DNA of 44,796 nucleotides from UBA11889 sp002313255 (GCA_913045265.1 CAJWQX010000026.1:1-44796), one strand, 5' to 3'; shown: positions 9,513-18,130, numbered from the stretch's first letter. Translations and numbers: made by a program. Notes: generated by a model from the letters alone, not told the origin.

Positions 9513-10145
9513 TTACGGGGGAAAAATCTGAATCTTGATGGCCTTGCAGGTGTGATCGTTCATCGGTGAGATGTCGTCTGGGCAGACTGATATAACCGCC
9601 AGAACATCCATTTCCGCTCGAAATTCTATGTAATCACCTTCAATGCTGCGAGGAGGTGCTATGTTGACCGAGCCGTCCCCCTTAGGATCGATATAGACAT
9701 TAGCAAAGGCGTTAAGAACACTGGGACTGTATATATCTTCAAGTTCCAGACCAAACTCGCTGAGTGCGTCCGTAAAATTGTCGCTGCAGCTTCGGTGACC
9801 GGGTGCCCCCCAAATATCCATCATTGTTCTAGTGCAGTGGGGTCCCAGGAAATGATCGCCAACCGGATTATCGATTACCGTCAGCATGATCCGTTCATAG
9901 GGGACCTTGGAATAGAGCTCGGTAGCTCTGTAATGAGAACCAAGATGGTCAGGATGAAAGAAACTAAGGCCGCCGGAAAACTCAGCCATAAACTGTTCTT
10001 TGAAGTTACGAGCATTTAAGAAAATGAGCCCAGCGACTTGTTTTCCTTCATGCTGTATGACTCGGAGCAAATGGCCTTGTTCAACCCGGAAAGCTTTCCC
10101 CGTGCACTTAGGTATGACAAGTTCGGTGATCGGTATTGCCGACAT
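9513..10145 (-). CDS. DUF1989 (urea carboxylase-associated) protein, copy 2
   Basis: A 210-residue protein of the DUF1989 family, formerly called urea carboxylase-associated protein. Family members include CgdA/CgdB, which together form carboxyguanidine deiminase beside guanidine carboxylase. Visible family features are an N-terminal IPKCTGKAFRV strand, an HxC motif (GPHCTRT), a SCSDNF motif, a NIAPPRS loop and a terminal VCPDD segment. It lies 33 nt behind a paralogue, as cgdA/cgdB do. No biotin-dependent carboxylase or allophanate hydrolase gene is nearby, so the actual substrate is open. An AAGG box sits 7 nt before the ATG. A 183-nt gap separates it from the GrdB-family gene, so those two may be transcribed separately. 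Confidence 0.8.
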   Translation of the reverse strand: MSAIPITELVIPKCTGKAFRVEQGHLLRVIQHEGKQVAGLIFLNARNFKEQFMAEFSGGLSFFHPDHLGSHYRATELYSKVPYERIMLTVIDNPVGDHFLGPHCTRTMMDIWGAPGHRSCSDNFTDALSEFGLELEDIYSPSVLNAFANVYIDPKGDGSVNIAPPRSIEGDYIEFRAEMDVLAVISVCPDDISPMNDHTCKAIKIQIFPP

Positions 10146-10178
10146 TGGTTTTACCTTGTTGACGGCTGCAAAGGAGTT

Positions 10179-10859
10179 TCAGAGGCCGGCTTCACTGCGC
10201 GTCCCATCATCAGGTTCTAATACCTGCATTCTCAAGGCTTTGGCTTCAAAATTGTTACATGGACTGGATCCGTCCGGACAGACTGAGCAGACTGCAATGA
10301 CGTCCATTTCTGCCAAGAAGTCTATGTATTCCCCCTTTTCTGCGAGAGGAGGAGCAAAGTTCATGGCACCATCTTCAGTAATCCACGACTGCATCCACAC
10401 GTTGAAGATCGTTTCATCGTAGGTGTCTTCTTGAGCGAGGCCAATTTCGCGAAAGGCGTCAGCAAAATTATCGCTGCAAGTCCGTGTATCTGCTGGCGCT
10501 CCCATGTGTTGGATTAGACGTTTCGAGCAGTGGCACATCATGAAATGCCCAGCCCGCTCTCCGCCCCTGGCTCCGTCGCCGACTTTATCGTCGACTACGC
10601 TCAGCATGACATTCTCATAAGGCGGCTTGGAATAGAGCTTACTGAGCCGATAGTACCCTCCGATCTTCTGGATACTGTTCAACATTGCAGAATATTCAGC
10701 CGCGAAATGTTCTTTGTAGTTGTGTGCATTCAAGAAAGTCAGATCTAAGACCTGTTTCCCCTCATGCTCCATCACACGAAACACTTGGCCTTTGTTGACT
10801 CGCAGCGTTTTGCCACTGCATTTGGGAACGATTAGATCCTCGATGACTTTCCAGACCAT
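10179..10859 (-). CDS. DUF1989 (urea carboxylase-associated) protein, copy 1
   Basis: A 226-residue DUF1989 protein, clearly paralogous to the next gene: IVPKCSGKTLRV, CHCSKRL, TCSDNFADAF, NFAPPLAEKGEY and SVCPDGSSP recur in the same order. The Cys/His motifs probably bind the metal known for this family. AAGGA stands 8 nt before the ATG. The tandem arrangement suggests a heteromeric enzyme like carboxyguanidine deiminase, but that reaction is only inferred. The copies differ at the C-terminal motif (SPCNN here, SPMND in the other), which would fit division of labour between subunits. Confidence 0.8.
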   Translation of the reverse strand: MVWKVIEDLIVPKCSGKTLRVNKGQVFRVMEHEGKQVLDLTFLNAHNYKEHFAAEYSAMLNSIQKIGGYYRLSKLYSKPPYENVMLSVVDDKVGDGARGGERAGHFMMCHCSKRLIQHMGAPADTRTCSDNFADAFREIGLAQEDTYDETIFNVWMQSWITEDGAMNFAPPLAEKGEYIDFLAEMDVIAVCSVCPDGSSPCNNFEAKALRMQVLEPDDGTRSEAGL

Positions 10860-10884
10860 AGTCTATTTCCTTACCACTCAATTC

Positions 10885-11220
10885 CTACGGCCAATCGAAA
10901 ATCAACCTTGAAGGCGGCGCAGGCGGCGCTTGCGACAAATCAACGCCCAGAATCTCCCTAATACATTGCCTCTGCCAGACAGGAAGATCGTCGTTTGAGC
11001 GAGCGAATTCCTGAAGCATAGTGAACGGGTCGGCGGCGTCGAAGACTAGAACCAACAAGTCGCCTTGTTCGGTTTCCTGAACATGCCACGTCTCACGAGA
11101 GATACCAAAACCTTTGAAAGTCTCATCGAGATCCGGATGATTTTTTGCGTCTGCTAGGTGCTGTTCCAACGCCTCGGTCTTGCCGGGCGGTATCGGAACT
11201 GCCATTGCTAGAACGGGCAT
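10885..11220 (-). CDS. Small protein, possibly ferredoxin-like alpha/beta barrel
   Basis: A 111-residue protein. The ATG at 11220 is chosen because AAGGAG stands 6 nt upstream; a longer frame reaching 11472 would overlap the upstream oxidoreductase gene by more than 200 nt and lacks a plausible start. The pattern of a strand with a GKTEALEQH helix, then a WHVQE strand, then a VLVFDAADP strand and an LQEFARSNDD helix resembles small dimeric alpha/beta-barrel proteins of the ABM/EthD type. I do not recognise a specific family and assign no reaction. It sits between the flavin oxidoreductase and the DUF1989 pair, presumably cotranscribed. Confidence 0.7.
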   Translation of the reverse strand: MPVLAMAVPIPPGKTEALEQHLADAKNHPDLDETFKGFGISRETWHVQETEQGDLLVLVFDAADPFTMLQEFARSNDDLPVWQRQCIREILGVDLSQAPPAPPSRLIFDWP

Positions 11221-11257
11221 GAGATTCTCCTTACTTATAGCGATGCGTAGCGCTGCT

Positions 11258-12151
11258 TTAGCCGACCGGTGGGCCGGCCTGGACTTGCTCAAGCACCTGC
11301 CCAAGGGTTCCTGGTTTGCCGCAATCCAGCCATTCGAGCCACCACGTGGTGCCAGCGTCTCGATACGCTTGTAACTTATCCTTTGCTGTTTGATTGTCCA
11401 AACCCGCTGTGATTCCGGAGGCGATGACATCGAAGGGCTCATCTGTGTCGCGCAATTGGGATGTGAACTCAACCACCTCGCGAATCTGTTCTGGGCTTGG
11501 GCCCATCAGAACGCGCATGTCTGTGTCACCAATGTCTTGGCTTTCTTCCAGAAACTCCGGCATCACATGGGGCATGATGCCGTCCCACCGTGCCGCCCTG
11601 CGTTGACCTGGCTTTGCCGGGAGCATAGCGGCGACCCAGACAGGAATGCGCGGACGCTGCACGGGGCGTGGAAGCAGGCGCGCGTTTGTTACCTGATATA
11701 TCTCACCGTCGAAGTTAACCGCATCTCCGCTATGCAGTCCTTCCATAATGGCAAGTCCTTCGTCTGTTTTTTTTGCTAAGACCCGTTTGTCAGGATCTTC
11801 TCCAAAATTCGAAAATTCCTGATCCATCCCGCCTAGGCCGACCCCAATTCGCAGGCGACCCTTAGACAACTGATCCACGCTGGCGAACTCCTTAGCCAGT
11901 TTCCACGGACGACGCCGCGACACTGGCGTTACCATGGAGCCAATGATGACTTTATCGGTAACGGCAGCGATCGCGCCTAACATAACACTCGGATCAGCCA
12001 GAGCCAGGAATCCGTCGGGATCCAGCAACAAATGATCGCAGATAAAGAATCCGTCCCAGTCCGCCGCTTCCGCACTCTTGGCCAATTCCAACAGATTTTC
12101 TGGATCAGAATATTCGTGAATGGTTGGTGAGACCAATACGCCTTTTTTCAT
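11258..12151 (-). CDS. LLM-class (luciferase-like) flavin-dependent oxidoreductase
   Basis: A 297-residue TIM-barrel protein of the bacterial-luciferase-like family, which uses FMNH2 or F420. Family features are an N-terminal strand with E-x-A (ELAKSAEAADWDG), a FFICDHLLL segment, TVSR-like TPVSRRRPWKLAKEF, and the characteristic GRLRIGVGLGG. It has the usual length. The C-terminal TTWWLEWLD segment is typical of members acting on small organic substrates. The gene stands between the M24 protein (37 nt) and the 111-residue gene in the same orientation, suggesting an oxidative step in the same pathway. The substrate and the choice of flavin cannot be read from sequence. Confidence 0.85.
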   Translation of the reverse strand: MKKGVLVSPTIHEYSDPENLLELAKSAEAADWDGFFICDHLLLDPDGFLALADPSVMLGAIAAVTDKVIIGSMVTPVSRRRPWKLAKEFASVDQLSKGRLRIGVGLGGMDQEFSNFGEDPDKRVLAKKTDEGLAIMEGLHSGDAVNFDGEIYQVTNARLLPRPVQRPRIPVWVAAMLPAKPGQRRAARWDGIMPHVMPEFLEESQDIGDTDMRVLMGPSPEQIREVVEFTSQLRDTDEPFDVIASGITAGLDNQTAKDKLQAYRDAGTTWWLEWLDCGKPGTLGQVLEQVQAGPPVG

Positions 12152-12188
12152 AATATCAATCTCGTATTTCTGAGATCCGAAAGCAGGT

Positions 12189-13424
12189 CTAATCGCCTAA
12201 ACTCACGATATCGGTTGGGAATGCAGGGAAGATGTCGCAACCGTCTTCCGTGACATAGACATAGTCTTCACCGCCATAGACGTTAAATGGGGGTTGGAAG
12301 TTATCGCCAGTCTCAAACATCCAACACTCGACGGCCAGTACCATGCCTGGTTTCACCACGAATTTCTCGCCGAGCGCAATCGCTGGTGGCTCCTGACCGC
12401 AGAGTCCTACACCATGGCCACCTTGATCAAGCGAACAGTGCAGACCCCCTTCCGTTAACGTGTCGATGATCGCATCCATGATCTCGCCCGTTGTGATGCC
12501 GGGCTTGGTCACTTCTGCGGCAACTTGTCGGCCACGATCCATAATCTGAGTTTTATGCTGAGAAGCATCCGTTGGCGGACCGAGTTGAAAGGTACGTCCC
12601 GAGCTTCCCCAATAGCCTTTGACTTCAGGCAGCGGCTCTAACACCAGGCGATCCCCTGGCATAAGAGGGATCCCGTCATCCCATGCCGGGATATCTGCCA
12701 TAAACACCTTGCGTCGGCTTCCCATACATAGATTTGGTTTACAGTCGTCCGCGTATTCAAGGAGTTTCTTACGAATGTACAGACCGACGTCCTTCTCATC
12801 CCAACCCCACTCAAAATCGGCTACGAGGTCATGAAACGACTTGATAGAAGCCTCGCAGGCAAGTCTGATCGCGTCCACTTCCATATTCGACTTGATCATT
12901 CTGACATTCCAGATCTGGTCTGCGGCATAGACGAACTCGACGTCCGGAAGTGACCCGCGAAACTCATCGATATCGTTGATGGGTCGCGGCACCGTCATGC
13001 CACCAGTGAGGCCTCCCTCGATGCCTACTCTGCCGGATGCGCCGCCCAGAAGTTCCTTTGTCAACCCGGCGACCAATTTTGGCAACTCTCGAAGATGCGA
13101 TGTGACGTGGGGTTCGTAATGACAGCGAATGTCTTTGATGAACGTATAACCTTCGACAACGCCCTGAAAAAAGTCCGGTACGACCATGACGGGCTCTTTG
13201 TCGACCGCGATCAGCAATACCGCCGGGCATACGGTGATCGGTGGCCAATGGTTTGAGTAAAACCCTGTAAAGTACCGAATGTTCAGTTCATCCCACATAA
13301 CCAATACGTCGATATTCGCATCAGCCATTTCTTCTTTTATGCGTTGAATACGGTGATCGTATTCAGGCCTTGGGAAATCCGCGTACGGAGGCTGATCGCA
13401 CAATCGTTCTACTTTATTCAGCAT
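12189..13424 (-). CDS. Creatinase-type M24 family protein
   Basis: A 411-residue protein with a creatinase N-terminal domain (about 25-165, including NIRYFTGFYS) and a pita-bread M24 domain. Metallopeptidases of this fold carry two metal-binding Asp in a D...GYxxD-x-x-RTF stretch. Here the matching sequence is LEPLPEVKGYWGSSGRTF, so both Asp are replaced (Glu or neighbouring residues, and Ser). The GHGVG histidine motif and a late ECWMFE acidic motif remain. Loss of the Asp pair is typical of metal-free creatinase-like hydrolases rather than Xaa-Pro aminopeptidases. It lies between an aminotransferase and a flavin oxidoreductase, supporting a role in catabolism of a C-N compound. Creatine itself is only one possibility. 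Confidence 0.8.
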   Translation of the reverse strand: MLNKVERLCDQPPYADFPRPEYDHRIQRIKEEMADANIDVLVMWDELNIRYFTGFYSNHWPPITVCPAVLLIAVDKEPVMVVPDFFQGVVEGYTFIKDIRCHYEPHVTSHLRELPKLVAGLTKELLGGASGRVGIEGGLTGGMTVPRPINDIDEFRGSLPDVEFVYAADQIWNVRMIKSNMEVDAIRLACEASIKSFHDLVADFEWGWDEKDVGLYIRKKLLEYADDCKPNLCMGSRRKVFMADIPAWDDGIPLMPGDRLVLEPLPEVKGYWGSSGRTFQLGPPTDASQHKTQIMDRGRQVAAEVTKPGITTGEIMDAIIDTLTEGGLHCSLDQGGHGVGLCGQEPPAIALGEKFVVKPGMVLAVECWMFETGDNFQPPFNVYGGEDYVYVTEDGCDIFPAFPTDIVSLGD

Positions 13425-13517
13425 GCTTAGCCTATTGTCTTATCGTTGTTGTCGTTGTTGTCGTTCCCAATTCTTCCTTCATGGATTTCCGCACATCGAC
13501 TTTATAGTGTGCTGAAA

Positions 13518-14891
13518 TTAGACCAATCCATCATGCCGCAGATCCATAAATGCAAGTTGGAACGCATTGATAACTTCGTCAACGATTGCTTCCGAATGCG
13601 CCCATGAGAGGAAGGCCAGATGGATGCCTGGCACAATGACGTCATGGCCGAGTAAGTGTAAATAGAATTCTCGCTCGACGATGCGCAGACTGCTATCAAT
13701 GTCTCTGGAAGAGTTAATTTCGTTTGAACTAAAGCCCAAAACAAACATGGACGCCGCGTTCATTAACTTGGCTGGTATGTTTTCCGATTTACAGAATTGA
13801 TTAACGTCCTGGCTTAGCCTATCGCCCTGCTTTTTCAGATAGGGATATATGTCGTCCTTGTTTTCGTTCATATATTCGAGTGCCGCAAGGCCAGCGCTCA
13901 TGGTGAGCGGATTCCCACTGAACGTTCCGCCGGTAAATATGAAAGGCGCATCATCGGCACCGGAGAATGTGTCCATGATGTCCTTTCTGCCACCGACAGC
14001 ACCAATGGGTAAGCCTCCTCCTACTGCTTTTCCGTACGTGACAAGGTCTGGCTCAATACCGTAGTACTCCTTACAACCACCGTAGGCGATACGGAACCCG
14101 GTAATCACCTCGTCAAACATTAACAACACGCCGCACTCTGTGCATACGTCTCTTAACTTATTGAAAAAGTCCTGATTATCGAGTCTCGGATTTGAGCTTT
14201 GAACGGGTTCGATGACGACCATGGCCAATTCATCCTTGCGTTCTCGAATCAAATCAAAGGCGGTCTCGTCGCGATACGGCAACATCAACATAAGGTCATC
14301 CGCGACCACGCTTGGAACGCCAGTGCCAAGTGTTGTTGGGCTGGGACGAGATCGATCGCTCTTCACGTCGGCTTTGACCAGCGCATAATCATGTACGCCG
14401 TGGTAAGAACCATCGAAGAGTGCCACGACCTGTTTGCCAGAAAACGCCCTTGCAGCACGAAATGCGTACATGGTTGCCTCCGTGCCGGAATTACAAAACG
14501 CCACTTGGTCTACGCAAGCGTCCGCCTCTTTAATGAGTGCCGATAATTGTTTTTGGCCCGCGCTTGGAATACCAAAGTGCCAGCCCTTTTCAATTTGGCT
14601 TCGTAGGGCTCGTTCAACGACTTCCGGTTTATTGCCGAGGACATGGGGGCCAAACCCACCGGTTAAATCGATATATTGATTACCGTCAATGTCGGTGAGA
14701 TAGGGACCTTCCGCTGAATCAATGTATATCGGATGGGGCAAGTCAACGGTTTGAACAACTTCCTGCGCAAGCGACATTTTTCCATCGCGAGCAACCTTCT
14801 CCGATTCGCGCGTTCTCTCGACTAGTTTCTTGCGTACGGCCTGTGACTTCTCGCCTTGTTTGATTTTTTCGTTAATTTCAACTTTATCCAC
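13518..14891 (-). CDS. Class III PLP aminotransferase / GSA-aminomutase-like
   Basis: A 457-residue PLP enzyme. Motifs in order are SGTEA (135-139), GSYHG (161-165), FDEVITGFR (259-267) and the Schiff-base lysine K288 in YGKAVGGGLP, followed by GGTFSGNPL. The GSYHG and YGKAVGGG variants resemble glutamate-1-semialdehyde aminomutase, but the about 55-residue N-terminal helix and the setting among catabolic genes point to an omega-aminotransferase for an amine or beta-/gamma-amino acid. The start is GTG with an excellent AAGGAGG 7 nt upstream. It is not likely to be HemL, since nothing else of tetrapyrrole synthesis is close. Confidence 0.85.
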   Translation of the reverse strand: MDKVEINEKIKQGEKSQAVRKKLVERTRESEKVARDGKMSLAQEVVQTVDLPHPIYIDSAEGPYLTDIDGNQYIDLTGGFGPHVLGNKPEVVERALRSQIEKGWHFGIPSAGQKQLSALIKEADACVDQVAFCNSGTEATMYAFRAARAFSGKQVVALFDGSYHGVHDYALVKADVKSDRSRPSPTTLGTGVPSVVADDLMLMLPYRDETAFDLIRERKDELAMVVIEPVQSSNPRLDNQDFFNKLRDVCTECGVLLMFDEVITGFRIAYGGCKEYYGIEPDLVTYGKAVGGGLPIGAVGGRKDIMDTFSGADDAPFIFTGGTFSGNPLTMSAGLAALEYMNENKDDIYPYLKKQGDRLSQDVNQFCKSENIPAKLMNAASMFVLGFSSNEINSSRDIDSSLRIVEREFYLHLLGHDVIVPGIHLAFLSWAHSEAIVDEVINAFQLAFMDLRHDGLV

Positions 14892-14968
14892 TATGGGGCC
14901 TCCTTAATTAGTGATTCGTTATGCGTACTTACGCTCACATACGCTGATGAAGAATGGATCGTTAGATG

Positions 14969-15847
14969 TTAGTACTTCTCCCCGTCTTCCCTTGGCGTCA
15001 TAAAAGTTGGCACCCCAGGCGGCGGCAGCTCTTTTCTCGAAAGAATCTCGTCGAAATACTCTCGAATCGTATCGTCCCATGCCGGATGAGGGAGAATATA
15101 GAACACGTTGTCTTTAATGGCATTGATCACGATATCGGCGACTTCACTCGGATCCTTTCCATTCTTGAGCATCGCGGCGAGCGGAGCAAAGGTCTCGTCG
15201 TCAACGTCTGGCACATCGCTCTTTTGCATGTTCGCAGGTCGATTACGTTCAGCATTGCCGATATTCGTATTGACAAATCCGGGGCACAACACCGAGGAAC
15301 CGATCTTTGAACCTCTAGTGACCAAATCCACGTTTAGCGATTCGGCTAGAGCGCGTACGGCGTGCTTACTCACCCCGTAAGTACCATTACCCCACGTCAG
15401 ACCGGCCAAGGATGCCGTCGTCACCACGTGACCCTCTTCTCCATGCGCATGCATGTGGGGAAGGAAGGTCTGGATGCCATAAAGAACCCCATAGAAATTG
15501 ACTCCCAGGGTCCAGTTCCAGTCTGACTTCTCGACCTCCCAAATCGCCCTATTTCCCGAAAAAGCTCCGACTCCAGCGTTGTTGCATAAGATATGAATAT
15601 TTCCGTACTGTTCCTGCGCTTTGGCAAAAAGTTCCTCGATGGACTCTTTAACCAAGACGTCCGCCCGGACACCGGTCACTCGGTGTTGGTGTTGTTCCAA
15701 GCGCTCCACCGCCTTTTCTAGTGCTTCCTCTTCCACGTCGGCCATGACAACCTGCATATTCTCTTGCGCAAATCGCTCCGCTAAACCGAAACCGATACCA
15801 CTTGCGGCCCCAGTCACTACCGCCGTCTTGCCTTCAAATTGCTTCAC
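14969..15847 (-). CDS. SDR-family NAD(P)-dependent oxidoreductase
   Basis: A 292-residue short-chain dehydrogenase. It has the nucleotide-binding TGAASGIG, a D-V after strand 3, NNAG in strand 4 and the catalytic YxxxK (YGVSKHAV) preceded by a Ser in TTASLAG. A roughly 40-residue C-terminal extension (to PTFMTPREDGEKY) makes it longer than classical SDRs of about 250 residues. The start is GTG, preceded by GGGGTGA. Upstream gene of the aminotransferase, 77 nt apart and in the same direction. It could oxidise an alcohol or hydroxy acid made by the dioxygenase further upstream, but the substrate is unknown. Confidence 0.85.
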   Translation of the reverse strand: MKQFEGKTAVVTGAASGIGFGLAERFAQENMQVVMADVEEEALEKAVERLEQHQHRVTGVRADVLVKESIEELFAKAQEQYGNIHILCNNAGVGAFSGNRAIWEVEKSDWNWTLGVNFYGVLYGIQTFLPHMHAHGEEGHVVTTASLAGLTWGNGTYGVSKHAVRALAESLNVDLVTRGSKIGSSVLCPGFVNTNIGNAERNRPANMQKSDVPDVDDETFAPLAAMLKNGKDPSEVADIVINAIKDNVFYILPHPAWDDTIREYFDEILSRKELPPPGVPTFMTPREDGEKY

Positions 15848-16141
15848 AAAATCACCCCATTAATTACTTGAGTCTCTGACGGCTACCAACCCACGCCCGT
15901 CGTTCCTCCCCAAGAGATCGACGTCTTCCATATTAGTCGTCGTAATTTTTTACGGCCAGTCAGTGACGTGCGTCCTCGATGACTTTTCGTCGACCTCGGC
16001 CCTCCTTTGGGTTTTTACTTTCGATCTGCAAATCTAAAGCACGGCTCAAACAACAGATGTCACCACGACGGCCGCGCTCCCGAGAGGACTCCGCTGCGAT
16101 CATCGAATCCCTTGGGGATGAGCAAGCGGCTATTATCTTCT

Positions 16142-17035
16142 TCAGGAATCGTTGTTTGGCTCCCAATCCGGCGACGTCTTTGGCCAGCCAGGCCAACCCG
16201 GGCGTAGGGGGTCTGGCAGGGGCGGCGGATCGGGGAACCGACCGTCCGGCAAGGGCCATGCGATCGGCGTCACTGGCCCCCGAATCGGCGCGCCGACGGG
16301 GACGCCCATGCGATCGACCGAAGGGTGTTTAGCGTCCCTGCGTGTGCAGCCGTCCGCAAAGAAGATTACGGTGTGGACGCGCCGGGTCCGATCGCTTTCG
16401 TTGGGGTGCGCGAGGTGAATCGTACGCCCGTGATGAAAAGCCACCGATCCGCGGGGCACGTTAATGAACTCAGCCGCGACGCCACGAGCCTCATCACCGT
16501 TTTCGAGGTCAAAGCCGCGCCCCGTAAAGATATTGGCAATCTTCGTGATATCGAATTTGTGCGAACCGGGCACATAGCCCATCGCACCCGTGGTTTCGGT
16601 CGAGCCGTCGAAAGGGATCCAAGCGGTGACCGTACGTGGCTCTTCGATCGCCCAATAGTCATGGTCGAGGTGCGGATCCGTTTCGCGCCCGTCCGACTCC
16701 TTGTACAGCGCTTGGTCATGCCAGATACGGACAGCATCTGCGTGTAGAAGCGCGGCAGCGACCCCCCCGACTCTCGGATGGAATGTGAGCGGTCGTACGG
16801 CAGGCGCATCCTCCCAAAGGTTGATGCACTGGCGAAACGATTGCTCATAGCGGGATCGGTCCTTGAGCTTGCGTCTGTCCCATTGCGTTCGTTTAGCAAC
16901 GGCCTCGTCAACCGCCACGCCGTATCGGTCAAGTTCATCAATAGAGAGCACGTCATCGATGACGACAAAGCCTCGATGCTCGAACGTTTGTAGGTGTTCT
17001 TGTGTGGGTGCTTTCGCCAAAGTCAATCCACTCAT
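16142..17035 (-). CDS. Phytanoyl-CoA dioxygenase family (PhyH) protein
   Basis: A 297-residue Fe(II)/2-oxoglutarate oxygenase. The iron-binding H122-x-D124 is in DPHLDHDYW, the distal His is probably H207 in RTIHLAHPN, and the 2-oxoglutarate Arg follows shortly after (RTRR). The GAMGYVPGSHK stretch between them is typical of PhyH proteins. ATG at 17035 is preferred over the GTG one codon upstream because AGAGGG is better spaced. The Pro-rich C-terminal end (PDPPPLPDPLRPGW) is unusual. A second PhyH protein is encoded divergently 86 nt away. The 294-nt stretch downstream (15848-16141) shows no gene. Confidence 0.85.
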   Translation of the reverse strand: MSGLTLAKAPTQEHLQTFEHRGFVVIDDVLSIDELDRYGVAVDEAVAKRTQWDRRKLKDRSRYEQSFRQCINLWEDAPAVRPLTFHPRVGGVAAALLHADAVRIWHDQALYKESDGRETDPHLDHDYWAIEEPRTVTAWIPFDGSTETTGAMGYVPGSHKFDITKIANIFTGRGFDLENGDEARGVAAEFINVPRGSVAFHHGRTIHLAHPNESDRTRRVHTVIFFADGCTRRDAKHPSVDRMGVPVGAPIRGPVTPIAWPLPDGRFPDPPPLPDPLRPGWPGWPKTSPDWEPNNDS

Positions 17036-17121
17036 CACAACCCTCTCGATCGATCATTACCACCGATACTAACAACTCTCGCTAGTCGACCTGGCTAGAA
17101 CTCAACGACCTACTTACAAGC

Positions 17122-17907
17122 ATGCTGACGATCCAACCACACGCCTTCCGAAGTAACATCAGCCTTTGGCAGTATGCGAAGCAGCGGATGAATACAATGG
17201 ATCAAGCCATCCAAGAAATTGAGGACGTGGGTTATACGATCATCCCAGAAATCATCTCGCCATCTCGCCTTATCAAAGCGCAACAAGATGCGGAAAAACT
17301 GCTCCACACGATCCCGGCGAAGGGTTTGAACGGCACAGAGATAGACGGGCGAATGTGCAAGGGCCTTTTCGCGAAAACTCGCGAGTTCGACGACATTGCC
17401 GCGAACGCAACTATCACGGCAATCGTCAACAGCGTCCTGCACCCTCACGGTCGCGCAGCGTACTACAGCCCAAAACAAGGCGCCCAGCTCGGCACCGCCA
17501 TGATCAAGGACGTTCAACCAGGCGAAGGCACTCGGGCATTGCATCGCGACGACAACTACCCGATCCAGCACCCGCACCCACCGCTTATCGTCAATTCTCT
17601 TCTGGCCCTTGATCCGTTCAACGATGAAACAGGCGGCACATGGGTGGTCCCCGGCAGTCATACCTGGAGCGGCCAAGTATCAACCGCCGCCGAACACGTT
17701 ACGGTCACCATGGAGCCCGGATCCATAGTGCTATTCAACGGCGCTCTTTGGCACGGGCACGGGCCCAATTACACGGCGGACCAAGCACGCCGAGCGCTTA
17801 ACTTGCTCTACAACTGCTCTTGGCTAAGGCCCTGGGAGGGCGAGCACCTCGGCATCCCTGAAAACGAGTGGAACTCGTTACCGCCAGCAGTGAAAGCCAT
17901 TCTATAA
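17122..17907 (+). CDS. Phytanoyl-CoA dioxygenase family (PhyH) protein
   Basis: Up to 261 residues. The iron site is HRDDNYP (H-x-D) and the distal His lies in ALWHGHGPN, followed by Arg-Arg in QARRALN; VPGSHTW is the usual PhyH loop. The fold normally begins near the GYTIIPEI strand, so the internal ATGs at 17188 or 17197 are as likely as the one at 17122; none has a clear ribosome-binding site. It is not a recent duplicate of the neighbouring divergent PhyH gene, because outside the motifs the two differ. Substrates of bacterial PhyH proteins are varied, so none is assigned. Confidence 0.82.
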   Translation: MLTIQPHAFRSNISLWQYAKQRMNTMDQAIQEIEDVGYTIIPEIISPSRLIKAQQDAEKLLHTIPAKGLNGTEIDGRMCKGLFAKTREFDDIAANATITAIVNSVLHPHGRAAYYSPKQGAQLGTAMIKDVQPGEGTRALHRDDNYPIQHPHPPLIVNSLLALDPFNDETGGTWVVPGSHTWSGQVSTAAEHVTVTMEPGSIVLFNGALWHGHGPNYTADQARRALNLLYNCSWLRPWEGEHLGIPENEWNSLPPAVKAIL

Positions 17908-17923
17908 AGCGCCGCTCGTTTAG

Positions 17924-18130
17924 TCAGGTTCGCCTCGGTCTGAGTTACGACATAATTCGCTCGTGGTTGTCGTTCCACGCCCGTTTCGTAGCGAAGACGA
18001 GAGGACGAAACAGCATCAACTGCTGGACCAGGAAATGTGGGCGATGGCTGAAACTGGCCTAATTACCTCTTCTTGGGGCGAATCGTTCGGATACGAGACC
18101 AATCTAACTCGAAGACTAGGGATGAGTTGA
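17924..18130 (+). pseudogene. Possible 3' remnant of an unknown gene
   Basis: A stop-free frame of 68 codons follows a TAG at 17921-17923 and ends with TGA at 18128-18130. The second half (KQHQLLDQEMWAMAETG, then WGESFGYETNLTRR) has a protein-like composition and no frame-shadow gene opposite it. No start codon with a ribosome-binding site is present. I read it as the tail of a decayed gene or a chance frame; I do not recognise the family. Confidence 0.3.

Noticed and set aside
13444..13463. CGTTGTTGT tandem micro-repeat upstream of the M24 gene
   Set aside because: Only two units plus a part; too short to claim function.
15960..16259. A 99-residue minus-strand frame downstream of the dioxygenase
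   Set aside because: It overlaps the dioxygenase end in another frame, is rich in Arg/Ala/Pro and shows no motif.
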